From NCBI GenBank assembly GCA_016788885.1, contig JAEURX010000013.1, forward strand, positions 123,820-160,100: a stretch of DNA of 36,281 nucleotides. The letters are read 5' to 3'. This DNA comes from Nitrospira sp. GTDB lineage: Bacteria > Nitrospirota > Nitrospiria > Nitrospirales > Nitrospiraceae. Below, piece after piece: positions 8,032-16,012 of the stretch. Each line of letters begins with the position of its first letter. The stretch's first letter is position 1. The notes beneath the pieces were generated by a model. That model was not told where the DNA came from and ran no database searches. It saw only the letters and a list, made by a program, of their open reading frames with translations. Position numbers and translations under genes: made by a program.

Positions 8032-8563
8032 ACTCCTTCTATAGCAGTGCAACCCCGCAAGTGTTCTCCTTGGGTCGCGCGGCACAAATTTTTTTATCAT
8101 CTTGACGGCACAGTATATGTGGGGGCGACATAGCATATGTGGGGGATGGAGCCCTGTCCGAGCTCGTTTGGGACAATTTTTCAAGCGGACCAAATTTGAC
8201 ACGTATCTATCACTAGGGTATAAGGCCTTTCGAACAGTGGTGCATGGTGTCCCTGACACCGAGCTGGTATTCCCACCCTGAATAAGGCGGAATGCCAGTT
8301 CCTTTCGCACCAGCACATATCGGTTAGCTCCCACGGCATACCTTAAAACGAATGCCTTGTTTGGACGGTAGTCTCTTACAAGGTGTTTAGATGTCGTCAA
8401 TCGTAGCTTCCATCCGGCACTCCAAACTTCCACTTCATGCGTATCCCAGGCTGCTCCGTTACCGGAGTGCCTTTTGGGAGCTTCATCACGCTTCGCCGGC
8501 GTTCGTCCGTCCAGACACAGAGGTCGGTTCGTTTCTTCACGTCACCATCATGGAGGTCCTGCA
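8032..8563. other. Intergenic region of the element with short repeats
   Basis: About 530 bp without a gene I can support; the open frames on both strands lack recognisable domains. It contains a direct repeat (8115-8145) and a small perfect palindrome GGTGTC-CCT-GACACC at 8246-8260. Being directly upstream of the replication genes, it is a reasonable place for a promoter, operator or replication origin, but none can be defined. Confidence 0.35.
8115..8145. repeat. Direct repeat of ATATGTGGGGG
   Basis: The 11-mer occurs at 8115-8125 and 8135-8145, a 20-bp period close to two helical turns. It could be an operator or an iteron-like site for the element's replication or regulatory proteins. 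Confidence 0.35.
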
Positions 8564-8788
8564 ATGCAGTTACACAATGCTGGAACGGTGGCCGCAGTTA
8601 CCGGACTGCGGCAGCACAACATTTACCACCTCGCGAAGCGGGGCATGCCTCACTATCGGGCGGGGATTCGAATCCGCTTTAGTTTGACTGAGGTTTTGGG
8701 ATGGATGAAAGAGCAGGCAGTGGAACGGTTGGAGAGAGCCAGGAAAAACCCCGCACTCTCAGCTTCGCATCAGAAAGCTGAAGAATAG
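8564..8788 (+). CDS. Small HTH (excisionase-like) DNA-binding protein
   Basis: A 74-residue protein starting at ATG 8564, 7 nt after a GGAGG at 8552-8556. Residues 8-45 (TVAAVTGLRQHNIYHLAKRGMPHYRAGIRIRFSLTEVLGWM) follow the HTH_17/AlpA-Xis pattern: a helix-turn-helix, a basic loop, then the [IV]RF-x3-E-[VL]-xxW segment that ends these domains. Proteins of this type bind DNA as small regulators or as recombination directionality factors in integrative elements. It is the first gene of a plus-strand series leading into the replication genes and is one of two such proteins in the element. Confidence 0.7.
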   Translation: MQLHNAGTVAAVTGLRQHNIYHLAKRGMPHYRAGIRIRFSLTEVLGWMKEQAVERLERARKNPALSASHQKAEE

Positions 8789-8871
8789 CGAGTTGGTCCG
8801 CTGCCGAAGCGCCACTTCGGCAGCAGCCACAACAAACATTCCCTTCTTGACCCCTTGAGGAAAGGATCAAC

Positions 8872-9207
8872 ATGACACACCCTACTTTGTCCTATAGCCA
8901 TTTGCAAGCCTGGAACGCCATCGCCCAAGAGTTCAGGCGCGAGCTTTCCATTTGCACGGAGTGGAATGATCCGCTTGTCGCCGATCGCTTAGATCAGTTC
9001 GAATCACTCATTAATCGTTGTCTATTGGTGGTGCCCAAGCCGGAGGGGGCCCCTTCGTTCCCCGTTCCCCTTCAAACCTCGAATTTCGCCCAGGCATGTA
9101 CCCCAGAGGATGACGGCGACCTCCACGGCTTCGAGTCAGTAGGCAGCATTATCCAGAGGTTCGATCTTACCCAACCACCCCTCCTCCACCCAAAGGTGAA
9201 GCCGTGA
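8872..9207 (+). CDS. Hypothetical protein of the replication cluster
   Basis: A 111-residue protein with no motif I recognise. The first half is helical (YSHLQAWNAIAQEFRRELSI...ADRLDQFESLINRCLLVV), the second half Pro-rich and probably disordered. It is preceded by GAGGAAAGG at a good distance, and its stop overlaps the GTG start of the following DUF1376 gene, so the two are translationally coupled. That coupling supports a real gene serving the same replication module. Confidence 0.65.
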   Translation: MTHPTLSYSHLQAWNAIAQEFRRELSICTEWNDPLVADRLDQFESLINRCLLVVPKPEGAPSFPVPLQTSNFAQACTPEDDGDLHGFESVGSIIQRFDLTQPPLLHPKVKP

Positions 9208-9956
9208 ACCGAGCTCCTGCTTTTCAATTCTATCCTAGGACGTTGTTGGACTTTCGGGTGCAGCGCATGAGCCTCGCGGCTCAAGGAGCCTACATTCGGC
9301 TACTTGGCTACATGTGGGCAGACGGTGAGAAACAGTGTTCCATCGTAGATAACAATGAGTGCCTCGCACGTGCCCTCGGGATTCCGGTTGAAGAATGGAT
9401 GTCGCTCCGCAAGGAAATTCAATACGACGGCGATCCAATTTTTGAGGAAAAAAATGGGCTGTTAGTGTCCGCATACTTGCGAGAGGCAGCACTGAAGCAA
9501 CGCAAGTATCGGCAATTGCAGTCAAAGAAAGGGGTGCGTTCCGCTGAAGCGCGGCGCAACCAGGGTTCGTGTCGGGTTGAACCGGAGTACCAACCGAAAG
9601 GCAACTCTTCCTCTTCATCTTTATCTTCATCTTCTCTTGATTATACAGAACAAGAGAAAGCGCCAAAACTTCGGAGTGCAGCCACCAATCCAGCGGGGTT
9701 CGAAGAATTCTGGGCTGCCTATCCAAAGAAGGAAGGCCGTAAGGCATGCCTGCAGTGGTGGCGGAAGCATCGGCCATTGGCCGACCTTCTCGCCATCATG
9801 CTCGCCCAAATCGCAGCGGCCAAGCAAACCAAGAAGTGGCAGGACGAAGGAGGCAGGTACATCCCAATGCCGGCAACGTGGCTCAACCAAGAACGTTGGA
9901 ATGATGAACTGCCCTCAAAAGGTTCAATGTGCTCACAGATTGAGGTGGAGCTATGA
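9204..9956 (+). CDS. DUF1376-type replication protein
   Basis: A 250-residue protein of the DUF1376 family found in phages and integrated elements, usually beside replication genes. The N-terminal domain (about 1-95) starts FQFYPRTLLDF and contains AAQGAYIRLLGYMWADG, the family signature. A Ser-rich linker of low complexity (about 133-145) follows. The C-terminal part (FEEFWAAYPKKEGRKAC...YIPMPATWLNQERWNDE) is the short region often found at the end of phage replication-initiation proteins. The start is a GTG overlapping the previous stop, and the end overlaps the next start by four bases (ATGA). The exact role is not established; context suggests loading or initiating replication with the primase-helicase. 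Confidence 0.85.
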   Translation: MNRAPAFQFYPRTLLDFRVQRMSLAAQGAYIRLLGYMWADGEKQCSIVDNNECLARALGIPVEEWMSLRKEIQYDGDPIFEEKNGLLVSAYLREAALKQRKYRQLQSKKGVRSAEARRNQGSCRVEPEYQPKGNSSSSSLSSSSLDYTEQEKAPKLRSAATNPAGFEEFWAAYPKKEGRKACLQWWRKHRPLADLLAIMLAQIAAAKQTKKWQDEGGRYIPMPATWLNQERWNDELPSKGSMCSQIEVEL

Positions 9957-11674
9957 CCCAGGCCAAGAAAACTTTTGAGGATGTACGGATTGATCTGCAG
10001 GACCGTTCAGGAGTGGAAGTTCAGACCACTTGTCCCCAATGCAGTCACACTAGAAAGAAGGCGAAGGGGCGGTGTTTGTCCGTCAATACGATTGAAGGTG
10101 TCTGGTGTTGCCACCACTGTGGCTGGAGCGGCTCACTCAAGGCGGGCGAGGAATCTCGGTCCCAGCCCCCGAGACGGATCGTCCGCCCTTCTTTCGAAAA
10201 GCCGTCCACGGTGCCTGAGGTGCTTCATGAATGGTTTGCACGACGCGGGATTACCGAATCTATCGTGGGCCGGTATGGCATTGCTCTCCAGGATGTGTAT
10301 TTGCCGCAACGCGAGGAAGAAGTTCCGTGCATTGTCTTTCCATACATGCGAAACGACGAAGTGGTCAATCTCAAATACCGCTCGCTGGAGGGGAAAGATT
10401 TCCGACAAGTGCGCGGAGCGGAAAAAGTCTTCTATGGATTGGACGATCTAACAGAATCCTGGGCGGCAATCGTGGAAGGCGAATGCGACAAGCTGGCCCT
10501 CGCGGTGGCTGGTATCGCCAATGCGATTAGTGTTCCGGATGGCGCTCCCCCGCCCAATTCCAGGCCAAGCGATACGAAGTTTGATTTTCTCACGAATTGC
10601 GCCGCGCAGCTGGACTCCCTCAAGAAGATTGTCCTCGCCGTGGACCAGGACGCTGCAGGTCAGACCCTTGAGGCAGAGCTTGCCAGACGTTTAGGGCCCG
10701 GGCGTTGCTATCGCGTGCGGTGGCCAGAAGGCTGCAAGGACGCCAATGACGTGCTGGTCCAGAAAGGGGCCGATGAATTACGACGATGTATCGAGGAAGC
10801 CAAGCCCTACCCCCTAGAGGGGGTTTTTAGTGTGGCGGATTTGGCGGATGACGTGATGTCTCTGTACCAAGGCGGATTTCAGCGCGGGGCATCAACGGGC
10901 TGGGAGTCTGTGGACCGACATTATACGGTGCGTCCTGGGGAACTCACCGTCGTAACTGGTATCCCCTCACACGGGAAAAGTCAGTTCCTCGATGCCCTCG
11001 TGATGAATTTGGCCAAGCAGGACGATTGGCCTTTCGCGGTGTGTTCCCCCGAGAATATGCCGGTATCGCGACATGTGGCAAAGCTGACGGAGCAATATAC
11101 CGGGCAACCCTTTGGGCCCGGCGCTATGCCTCGCTGTTCTCCCCTGGTGCTTGCCGAAGCGTTGAACTGGCTAGAACACCGGTTTGTGTTTATTGCGCCA
11201 GACGAGGCCGTAACCATTCCTGCCATTCTTGAGCAGGCGAAGTTGCTGGTCGCTCGGTGCGGAATCCGGGGGTTGATTCTTGATCCATGGAACGAGTTTG
11301 AACACACCCGGCCCCACGGCCAAACGGAGACGGAATATATTTCGACATCGCTAGGCCAGCTCCGCCGATTTGCGCGTGCCTATCAGGTACATGTGTGGGT
11401 CGTGGCCCATCCTCAAAAGCTGTACCGTCTCGATGACAAGACATACCCTGTTCCAACCCCCTACGACATTAGCGGCTCAGCGCATTGGCGTAATAAGGCC
11501 GACAATTGCCTCACCGTTTGGCGCGATGAAAAGCTGCCGGACGAACCGGTGCAAATCCATGTGCAAAAAGTACGGTTTAGGGAAGTGGGTAGTCCGGGCG
11601 TAGCCTTGCTTCGGTTTAACCGCGTGACCGGGCAGTATCAGGACTACCTTCCATTCGTAGACCCTTCATCATAG
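9953..11674 (+). CDS. Primase-helicase (zinc ribbon, TOPRIM, DnaB-like)
   Basis: A 573-residue bifunctional replication protein like phage T7 gp4 or Twinkle. An N-terminal zinc ribbon has C27/C30 and C52 or C53/C56. A TOPRIM primase-type core follows, with E175 in AAIVEGECDK and D231-x-D233 in LAVDQDAAG. The RecA-like helicase half (about 290-560) has Walker A GIPSHGKS (336-343), Walker B-like GLILDPWNEF, and a DnaB-type final segment (YDISGSAHWRNKADNCLTVWR). It would unwind DNA and lay primers for replication of the excised element. It starts in a four-base overlap with DUF1376 and closes that operon. The family assignment is firm; TOPRIM activity is inferred from motifs. Confidence 0.92.
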   Translation: MTQAKKTFEDVRIDLQDRSGVEVQTTCPQCSHTRKKAKGRCLSVNTIEGVWCCHHCGWSGSLKAGEESRSQPPRRIVRPSFEKPSTVPEVLHEWFARRGITESIVGRYGIALQDVYLPQREEEVPCIVFPYMRNDEVVNLKYRSLEGKDFRQVRGAEKVFYGLDDLTESWAAIVEGECDKLALAVAGIANAISVPDGAPPPNSRPSDTKFDFLTNCAAQLDSLKKIVLAVDQDAAGQTLEAELARRLGPGRCYRVRWPEGCKDANDVLVQKGADELRRCIEEAKPYPLEGVFSVADLADDVMSLYQGGFQRGASTGWESVDRHYTVRPGELTVVTGIPSHGKSQFLDALVMNLAKQDDWPFAVCSPENMPVSRHVAKLTEQYTGQPFGPGAMPRCSPLVLAEALNWLEHRFVFIAPDEAVTIPAILEQAKLLVARCGIRGLILDPWNEFEHTRPHGQTETEYISTSLGQLRRFARAYQVHVWVVAHPQKLYRLDDKTYPVPTPYDISGSAHWRNKADNCLTVWRDEKLPDEPVQIHVQKVRFREVGSPGVALLRFNRVTGQYQDYLPFVDPSS

Positions 11675-11832
11675 AGGGCTTCGGAGACATCATGGAAACG
11701 GCATCATCGTCTAGCGTAGCCGCGATCAAATTGTGAACGGTGGACGATCTACATGATGGAAATTGAGGTTCAAAGTTGCGATTGGCTGAAGCCAGCACCG
11801 GAAAGGTGTGTAGCAGAAAGGCTAGGTAATTA

Positions 11833-12042
11833 ATGAAAGAAGACAGGACCTTTGCACGGCTCATCAGTATCAAGGAGGCTGCGGCATATACCGGCCTTTC
11901 CATCCACACCGTTTACACCATGGTCAGTCAACGGCGTATCCCTTTCGTGAAGATGGGTCGGCTCGTGAAATTTGATGTGGCCCTCCTGGATACGTGGATT
12001 AAACAGCGTACCGTTATGCCGATCAGTTCGCATCGCCCTTGA
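11833..12042 (+). CDS. AlpA/excisionase-type HTH protein
   Basis: A 69-residue protein with a complete HTH_17 domain: ISIKEAAAYTGLSIHTVYTMVSQRRIPFVKMGRLVKF, then FDVALLDTWIKQ. This group includes excisionases and AlpA-like activators in integrative elements and satellites. It lies before the XRE gene and the integrase on the same strand, 158 bp after the helicase, and probably begins the recombination control module. Whether it acts as a recombination directionality factor, a transcriptional activator or both cannot be told from sequence. Confidence 0.85.
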   Translation: MKEDRTFARLISIKEAAAYTGLSIHTVYTMVSQRRIPFVKMGRLVKFDVALLDTWIKQRTVMPISSHRP

Positions 12043-12066
12043 CAATGTATGCTTAAAGGATTACAG

Positions 12067-12315
12067 ATGGCCATGCACACACAGTTGAAGGAATGGCGTG
12101 AGAAGCGAGGCTTGAGCCTTCGACAGTTGGCAGCGAAGAGCGGGATTCATCACATGTCGCTGTACAAGCTGGAGGCGGGAAAACTCGACCCCCAGCTCTC
12201 CACGCTCCTTAAGTTGTGTGCGGCATTAAACATCACTCTTAACCAACTCGTTGGGGTGGCCAAAGAACCACGAAAAGGAGGGAAGTCCTATGGGACTCAC
12301 CAAGCGAAAGGATAG
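12067..12315 (+). CDS. XRE-family transcriptional regulator
   Basis: An 82-residue Cro/C1-type HTH protein (LKEWREKRGLSLRQLAAKSGIHHMSLYKLEAGKLDPQLSTLLKLCAALNITLNQLVG covers the whole five-helix domain). I chose ATG 12067 because AAAGGA at 12055-12060 stands 6 nt upstream; an in-frame ATG at 12049 lacks such a site. Its 3' end overlaps the integrase start by 26 bp, and the integrase ribosome binding site lies within it, implying coupling. It is the likely repressor of the element's integrase or replication genes, by analogy with other islands. Confidence 0.85.
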   Translation: MAMHTQLKEWREKRGLSLRQLAAKSGIHHMSLYKLEAGKLDPQLSTLLKLCAALNITLNQLVGVAKEPRKGGKSYGTHQAKG

Positions 12316-13498
12316 TTATTATGTCGAGTTTCCCGTCATCGAGAACGACGGGTTTTTGAGGCTTGCTCGGGGTGTCCCTCATGCCAAGCTGAAACGCTGG
12401 AAGGTGGGATGCCGAAATAAGGAGGAGGCGCGGAAGCAGGAGAGCATTATTAAAACGCATCTCCTGCAAGGCCTTCGTATTGCGCCCGAGGTTCAGCCGT
12501 CCATTGTGACCTTTGGGGAATACGCCGAGAAGTGGCTCGGGGTAGCCAAGGGCAGCCTCGCAGCAAAGACTCATGCGAACTACACCCAACTGCTTGCTCT
12601 CTATATTCTGCCCATCATGCGGGAGTGTCCTATTGCTGGCCTGACGTGGGGGACCATTAAGGCGCTCTTGGCGGTGAAACAGCAGGAAGGTCTTTCCTTG
12701 AATTCGGTGCGACTGATTCGGGCCGTCATCTCCACGATTTTGACCGATGCTGCTGATGAGGAGATTATTTCTGTTAATCCTGTACTGGGACAGCGCCGGA
12801 AACGTCGGGCCAGCCAGGTGAACGCACCTGATGTACATCCGTTGTCTTGGGAACAGAAGCAGATTTTCGAGGAGAAACTGGAGGACATGGAGCGAGCTGG
12901 GACCTTGTCGCCTGCTTATGCCATGCTGCTTCGGTTATATCTAATGACGGGCCTGCGGCCAGCAGAAGGACGGGCCTTGCAACCAGGAGACATTGACTTC
13001 CACGGCAAACGCGTACGGGTGGAACGATCGGCAACCCTGGAGAGTCATGTGAAGAATACGAAGACGGGTGAAACGCGCTGGGTAGATCTGAGCGACGGCT
13101 TACTAGAGAGGCTGAGGGGTTACCTCACGTGGATGAAAGCGGAAGCGATTGCGCAGGGACGAGAAAGCTCGTGGCTGTTCCCGTCTAAGACCGGCTCATT
13201 ACTTGATGAGAGCCATGTGGTCCGAGCCTTCCATCGTGTACTCGACGGAGCCGGATTGCCGAGGTTCCGAGTGTACGACCTGCGCCATACATTCGCCTCC
13301 TTACTCCTCTCCTCAAATGTGCCCTTGCTCTATGTTAGCCACCAACTCGGACACACCAAGCCAACGATCACCTTGAGGTATTATGCTCGCTGGATTCCGA
13401 GTGGGCAGGTGCATCGCGTCAACGTCTTAGATGCCGCTAACACGGTATTAACACCTGCCACTACCGTGACGGTAGCAGGTGTCTCGATTCCCGCCTAA
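12290..13498 (+). CDS. int: Tyrosine integrase of the tRNA-Lys element
   Basis: A 402-residue phage-type tyrosine recombinase. I chose ATG 12290, which follows AAAGGAGGG; an upstream in-frame start lacks such a site. The N-terminal arm-binding part and a SAM-like core-binding domain (EYAEKWLGVAKGSLAAKTHANY) precede the catalytic domain. Catalytic residues: R223 in MTGLRPAEGRAL, R332 in YDLRHTFAS, His in HQLGHTKP, and nucleophile Tyr365 (or 364) in LRYYARW. In the usual H-x-x-R box the first His is Tyr329, a variation known among these enzymes. The gene ends 12 bp from the tRNA-side att copy, the normal place. It catalyses integration into and excision from tRNA-Lys. Confidence 0.95.
   Translation: MGLTKRKDSYYVEFPVIENDGFLRLARGVPHAKLKRWKVGCRNKEEARKQESIIKTHLLQGLRIAPEVQPSIVTFGEYAEKWLGVAKGSLAAKTHANYTQLLALYILPIMRECPIAGLTWGTIKALLAVKQQEGLSLNSVRLIRAVISTILTDAADEEIISVNPVLGQRRKRRASQVNAPDVHPLSWEQKQIFEEKLEDMERAGTLSPAYAMLLRLYLMTGLRPAEGRALQPGDIDFHGKRVRVERSATLESHVKNTKTGETRWVDLSDGLLERLRGYLTWMKAEAIAQGRESSWLFPSKTGSLLDESHVVRAFHRVLDGAGLPRFRVYDLRHTFASLLLSSNVPLLYVSHQLGHTKPTITLRYYARWIPSGQVHRVNVLDAANTVLTPATTVTVAGVSIPA
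13451..13482. repeat. Interrupted inverted repeat at the integrase 3' end
   Basis: ACACCTG-CCA-CTACCGT is followed after one base by ACGGTAG-CAGGTGT: two perfect 7-bp stems with a 3-nt bulge, inside the last integrase codons. It lies about 30-60 bp from the att core, where arm-type or accessory protein sites are expected. It could equally fold as an RNA hairpin closing the integrase transcript. Confidence 0.4.
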
Positions 13499-13510
13499 TG
13501 TGTTGATTAA

Positions 13511-13588
<78 letters not shown>

Positions 13589-13637
13589 CACCGGTGTGCA
13601 CTATGTGTATCAATTGCGACGTGCCTGATAGAGCGAT

Positions 13638-13714
13638 TGGTGCGCCTGACAGGATTTGAACCTGTGGCCCTCAGCTCCGGAGGCTGATGCTCTATCCAGC
13701 TGAGCTACAGGCGC
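13638..13714 (-). tRNA. tRNA-Arg(CCG)
   Basis: A 77-nt cloverleaf on the minus strand: acceptor GCGCCTG paired with CAGGCGC, D arm GCTCAGCTGGATAGAGC, anticodon loop CTCCGGA with anticodon CCG, T loop TTCAAAT, and an encoded CCA. It reads CGG codons. It lies 49 bp upstream of tRNA-Lys and is probably transcribed with it. Confidence 0.96.
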
Positions 13715-13781
13715 TCCCGTCGATCAGACCAGGCACATTAGCACAGCGTTTCCGTGTCTGTCTAGGGCGTTTGTGGGCGAG

Positions 13782-14390
13782 CTAGAGGAATCCGTAGGGC
13801 AAGGGAAGTTCGTCGCCGGTTTGGAGCTGATCCTGTCCCAGTGCCGATAAGGCGGCTGCCTCATGCTCGGCTAGTCGGGCTAACTCTGCCTGGAAACTGG
13901 GTGAGAGGCGGATGATGGGAACGGCAGTCTGGACCGTGCAGGCACCATCAACCAGTCCCCTGGATTCACTCGGGATGCCCATGGTGCGACAGGTGATGGG
14001 GCGGAATGCGTAGACCTGGCAACTTCCATCGATCCCAAGGGCAGGACAGGGTAAGTCTGCGAATCGCTCGACCATCTCATCGATGGCCGGATCGGCCCAT
14101 TCGTCGAGGTAGGGTGTTGCGCGGAGCGGTGGGTAGCTCGCTTCGATCAGGCCAACCTGGCGGGCTGCGCGAGTGGTGATGGCCTCCCGTTGCGTGGGAG
14201 GTAAGCTTTCGAGGCCCAGTCGCAACGTCTTCGCGTCAAGGCGAGTTATGGGAAAGATGCCGACACAGCATGCACAACAATTAGGGCCGCATGGAATTGC
14301 CTCAAGTAGCGAGGCACGAGCACGCCGGAACCAATGGGAGGCTTCTTCGAACACGGAGGTGGAACGTGGGGAGGACGCGTCGGTCCTCAT
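13782..14390 (-). CDS. YkgJ-type cysteine-cluster protein
   Basis: A 202-residue protein of the YkgJ/CxxCxxCC family, thought to bind zinc or an Fe-S cluster. Near residues 34-43 it has CGPNCCACC, followed by the usual GIFPIT segment. Later Cys residues fit the family: C in ADLPCPAL, GSCQVYAFRP and TCRTMGIP, matching the typical C-P-x-L...G-x-C...Y-x-x-R-P-x-x-C-R pattern. It starts 5 nt after the preceding minus-strand gene stop, with GAGG in the overlap region as ribosome binding site, so the two form an operon. The function of the family is not known. Confidence 0.85.
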   Translation of the reverse strand: MRTDASSPRSTSVFEEASHWFRRARASLLEAIPCGPNCCACCVGIFPITRLDAKTLRLGLESLPPTQREAITTRAARQVGLIEASYPPLRATPYLDEWADPAIDEMVERFADLPCPALGIDGSCQVYAFRPITCRTMGIPSESRGLVDGACTVQTAVPIIRLSPSFQAELARLAEHEAAALSALGQDQLQTGDELPLPYGFL

Positions 14391-14395
14391 GATGC

Positions 14396-14953
14396 CTATT
14401 CCTCGGACAGAGAAAGATCAACGATGAGTTCTCCCTTTGGGGAGAAGAACCCTTGTCGATCAATCTGGACGATTCCGTTACAGTGCTCCTGGAAAAACTC
14501 CAGAATCCATCCGTTAAAATCGTATCCTTCTTCCGTAATATCTGCCTCAATCATGCGCGTGGTGACGATGAAGCGCGCACGGGTCACGTGTTCCTGGGCC
14601 AGGCTGGCCTCAAGGTCATCGTGGGAGGAGAGATCCTCCCGGAACTGCCGCTGTTCCTGTTCGAACAGATCTTGATAGGTGCCACGATCGCGGACGCAGA
14701 ACACCTGGATCGGCTTGTGATCCCGCGCATACCCCAGAATCACCTGAACCCACGCCCAGTCATCCAACATCACGTCGCTCATATCAGGAGGAAGGATCGG
14801 CAGCTGTCCTCGAGATTTGAGGAATTCGATCAGTAGTCGTAGCGGGGGCGCATTCTCATTCTTGCAGAACACGCGGGAGTAGATGACCGCTTCGGGCGCG
14901 GTGCCTTCCGTTGGTTGGGCTGTAGCGGGAAGAATGGGAAGTTCTCTGGCCAT
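14396..14953 (-). CDS. Conserved-looking hypothetical protein
   Basis: A 185-residue soluble protein with no family that I recognise. It has no signal peptide or membrane segment, and it is rich in acidic and aromatic residues (DDWAWVQVILGYARDHKPIQVFCVRDRGTYQDLFEQEQRQF). The middle and end look like alternating helices and strands. It is the first gene of a two-gene minus-strand unit with the YkgJ-type protein. Codon use and clean coupling suggest a real gene. Confidence 0.7.
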   Translation of the reverse strand: MARELPILPATAQPTEGTAPEAVIYSRVFCKNENAPPLRLLIEFLKSRGQLPILPPDMSDVMLDDWAWVQVILGYARDHKPIQVFCVRDRGTYQDLFEQEQRQFREDLSSHDDLEASLAQEHVTRARFIVTTRMIEADITEEGYDFNGWILEFFQEHCNGIVQIDRQGFFSPKGELIVDLSLSEE

Positions 14954-15248
14954 GGAGACGCCTCGTGATCCTGAGTGATACGCTGATTGCTAATGTCCCT
15001 GCGTACTCTACTCTCTGATCCGCTTCACGCGCAAGGGTATGGATGGTGGTTGTCGCCAGTCTGGATGCGCCTGCCCGCATGGCGGCTCTTGACAGCCCCT
15101 AGGGCTTTGGATACACTCTCGCCCTGTTTTCGGACTGATTCTGCAGACCACGCGCAGATTTCCGGCTCCACCTCTGTACGTACGAGTTTATAGATCGTAG
15201 ACCGCACAAGTCAGTTCACTTTCATTCGTTGTTCAAAGGGAGGAACGC

Positions 15249-15536
15249 ATGGCCAAGTCGATGACGAAATCGCAGATTGCTGACCATCTTGCTGGAAAGG
15301 CGGGAATTACGAAGAAGACGGCGGTCCAACTCCTGGACGATTTTGCCGCGCTTGCCTATCGCGAAGCGAAGAATGCTTTCGTCGTCCCCGGCATCGGGAA
15401 ACTGGTTCTGGCTAATCGGAAAGCACGCATGGGCCGCAATCCGCAGACCGGTGAGCCCATCAAGATTCCCGCGAAGCGCGTGGTGAAGTTCCGAGTCGCG
15501 AAGATGGCCAAAGATTCGATTCTCGGAAAGAAGTAA
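15249..15536 (+). CDS. hup: HU-family DNA-binding protein
   Basis: A 95-residue nucleoid protein of the HU/IHF family: MTKSQIADHLAGKAGITKKTAVQLLDDF forms the helical dimer body, and GIGKLVLANRKARMGRNPQTGEPIKIPAKRVVKFRVAK is the beta arm with the signature GRNPQTGE. The ending is normal. It starts 6 nt after GGGAGG and is followed at once by a strong intrinsic terminator, so it is a single-gene transcript. Some homologues have a longer, Lys-rich tail; this one does not. Confidence 0.93.
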   Translation: MAKSMTKSQIADHLAGKAGITKKTAVQLLDDFAALAYREAKNAFVVPGIGKLVLANRKARMGRNPQTGEPIKIPAKRVVKFRVAKMAKDSILGKK

Positions 15537-15562
15537 GCAGCCTCGTTCCTCTGCTGACTTAC

Positions 15563-15606
15563 GGGCCGGTGCGTTCCATGGGAAGGCACCGGCCCAGGTT
15601 TTTTCT
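15563..15606 (+). terminator. Rho-independent terminator of the HU gene
   Basis: A perfect 10-bp stem GGGCCGGTGC / GCACCGGCCC (15563-15572 and 15586-15595) with a 13-nt loop is followed by AGG and a run of seven T. It begins 26 bp after the HU stop. Confidence 0.92.
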
Positions 15607-15634
15607 GCCGGTGCCACCCGTTGGCGCGGATTCG

Positions 15635-15907
15635 CTAAAACGAGGGGGCCAGTCCGCTTCCGCCGGCGCCGTCATGTCCCACAAAACGCACCGCATCCCC
15701 ATCCTGGACGATCGAATCTTCGCTGGCAATGCGTTTGTTGATGGTGACCAAGACCTTTTTTTCCCGTAAGAGTTGGAGCATGTGACGAAGGCCACGGCCT
15801 TGCCGTTGAATGACCTGACGCACCGTAACCGGAGCGAGCAGTTCGCAGGCCAGGTCTCGTTCGCCTTCCGTCGTCTGCAGTTGTCCCATGAGGGTGATGG
15901 TTATCAT
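15635..15907 (-). CDS. MoaD/ThiS-like ubiquitin-fold protein
   Basis: A 90-residue beta-grasp protein. MITITLMGQL, LREKKVLVTINKRIASEDSIVQDGDAVRFVGHDGAGG shows the ThiS/MoaD pattern, ending in D-G-D-x-V-x-F and a Gly-Gly. Family members carry sulfur as a C-terminal thiocarboxylate for thiamine, molybdopterin or thiolation pathways. Here seven residues (SGLAPSF) follow the Gly-Gly, so either a protease exposes the di-glycine or this is a non-activated homologue. Neighbours do not reveal a pathway. It is convergent with HU. Confidence 0.75.
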   Translation of the reverse strand: MITITLMGQLQTTEGERDLACELLAPVTVRQVIQRQGRGLRHMLQLLREKKVLVTINKRIASEDSIVQDGDAVRFVGHDGAGGSGLAPSF

Positions 15908-15975
15908 GCGTTCTGAGTCCTCCGTCGGTAAGGCATCGCGTCATCCTTGGCCCCCGTTCCGGTGAGATCGGTAAA

Positions 15976-16005
15976 TTGACTCCCTTCGGCGGGCGCGGCT
16001 AATAT
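15976..16005 (+). promoter_or_regulatory. Sigma70-type promoter giving a probably leaderless mRNA
   Basis: TTGACT (15976-15981), an 18-bp spacer and TAATAT (16000-16005) match the consensus well. The ATG at 16013 stands only 7 bp after the -10 box, where transcription would start, and no ribosome binding site is present. Confidence 0.55.
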
Positions 16006-16012
16006 TATCACT

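Noticed and set aside
7999-8433. 144-codon minus-strand frame before the replication genes
   Set aside because: Overlaps the end of the plus-strand gene at 7678-8031, shows no domain, and its composition looks like non-coding DNA.
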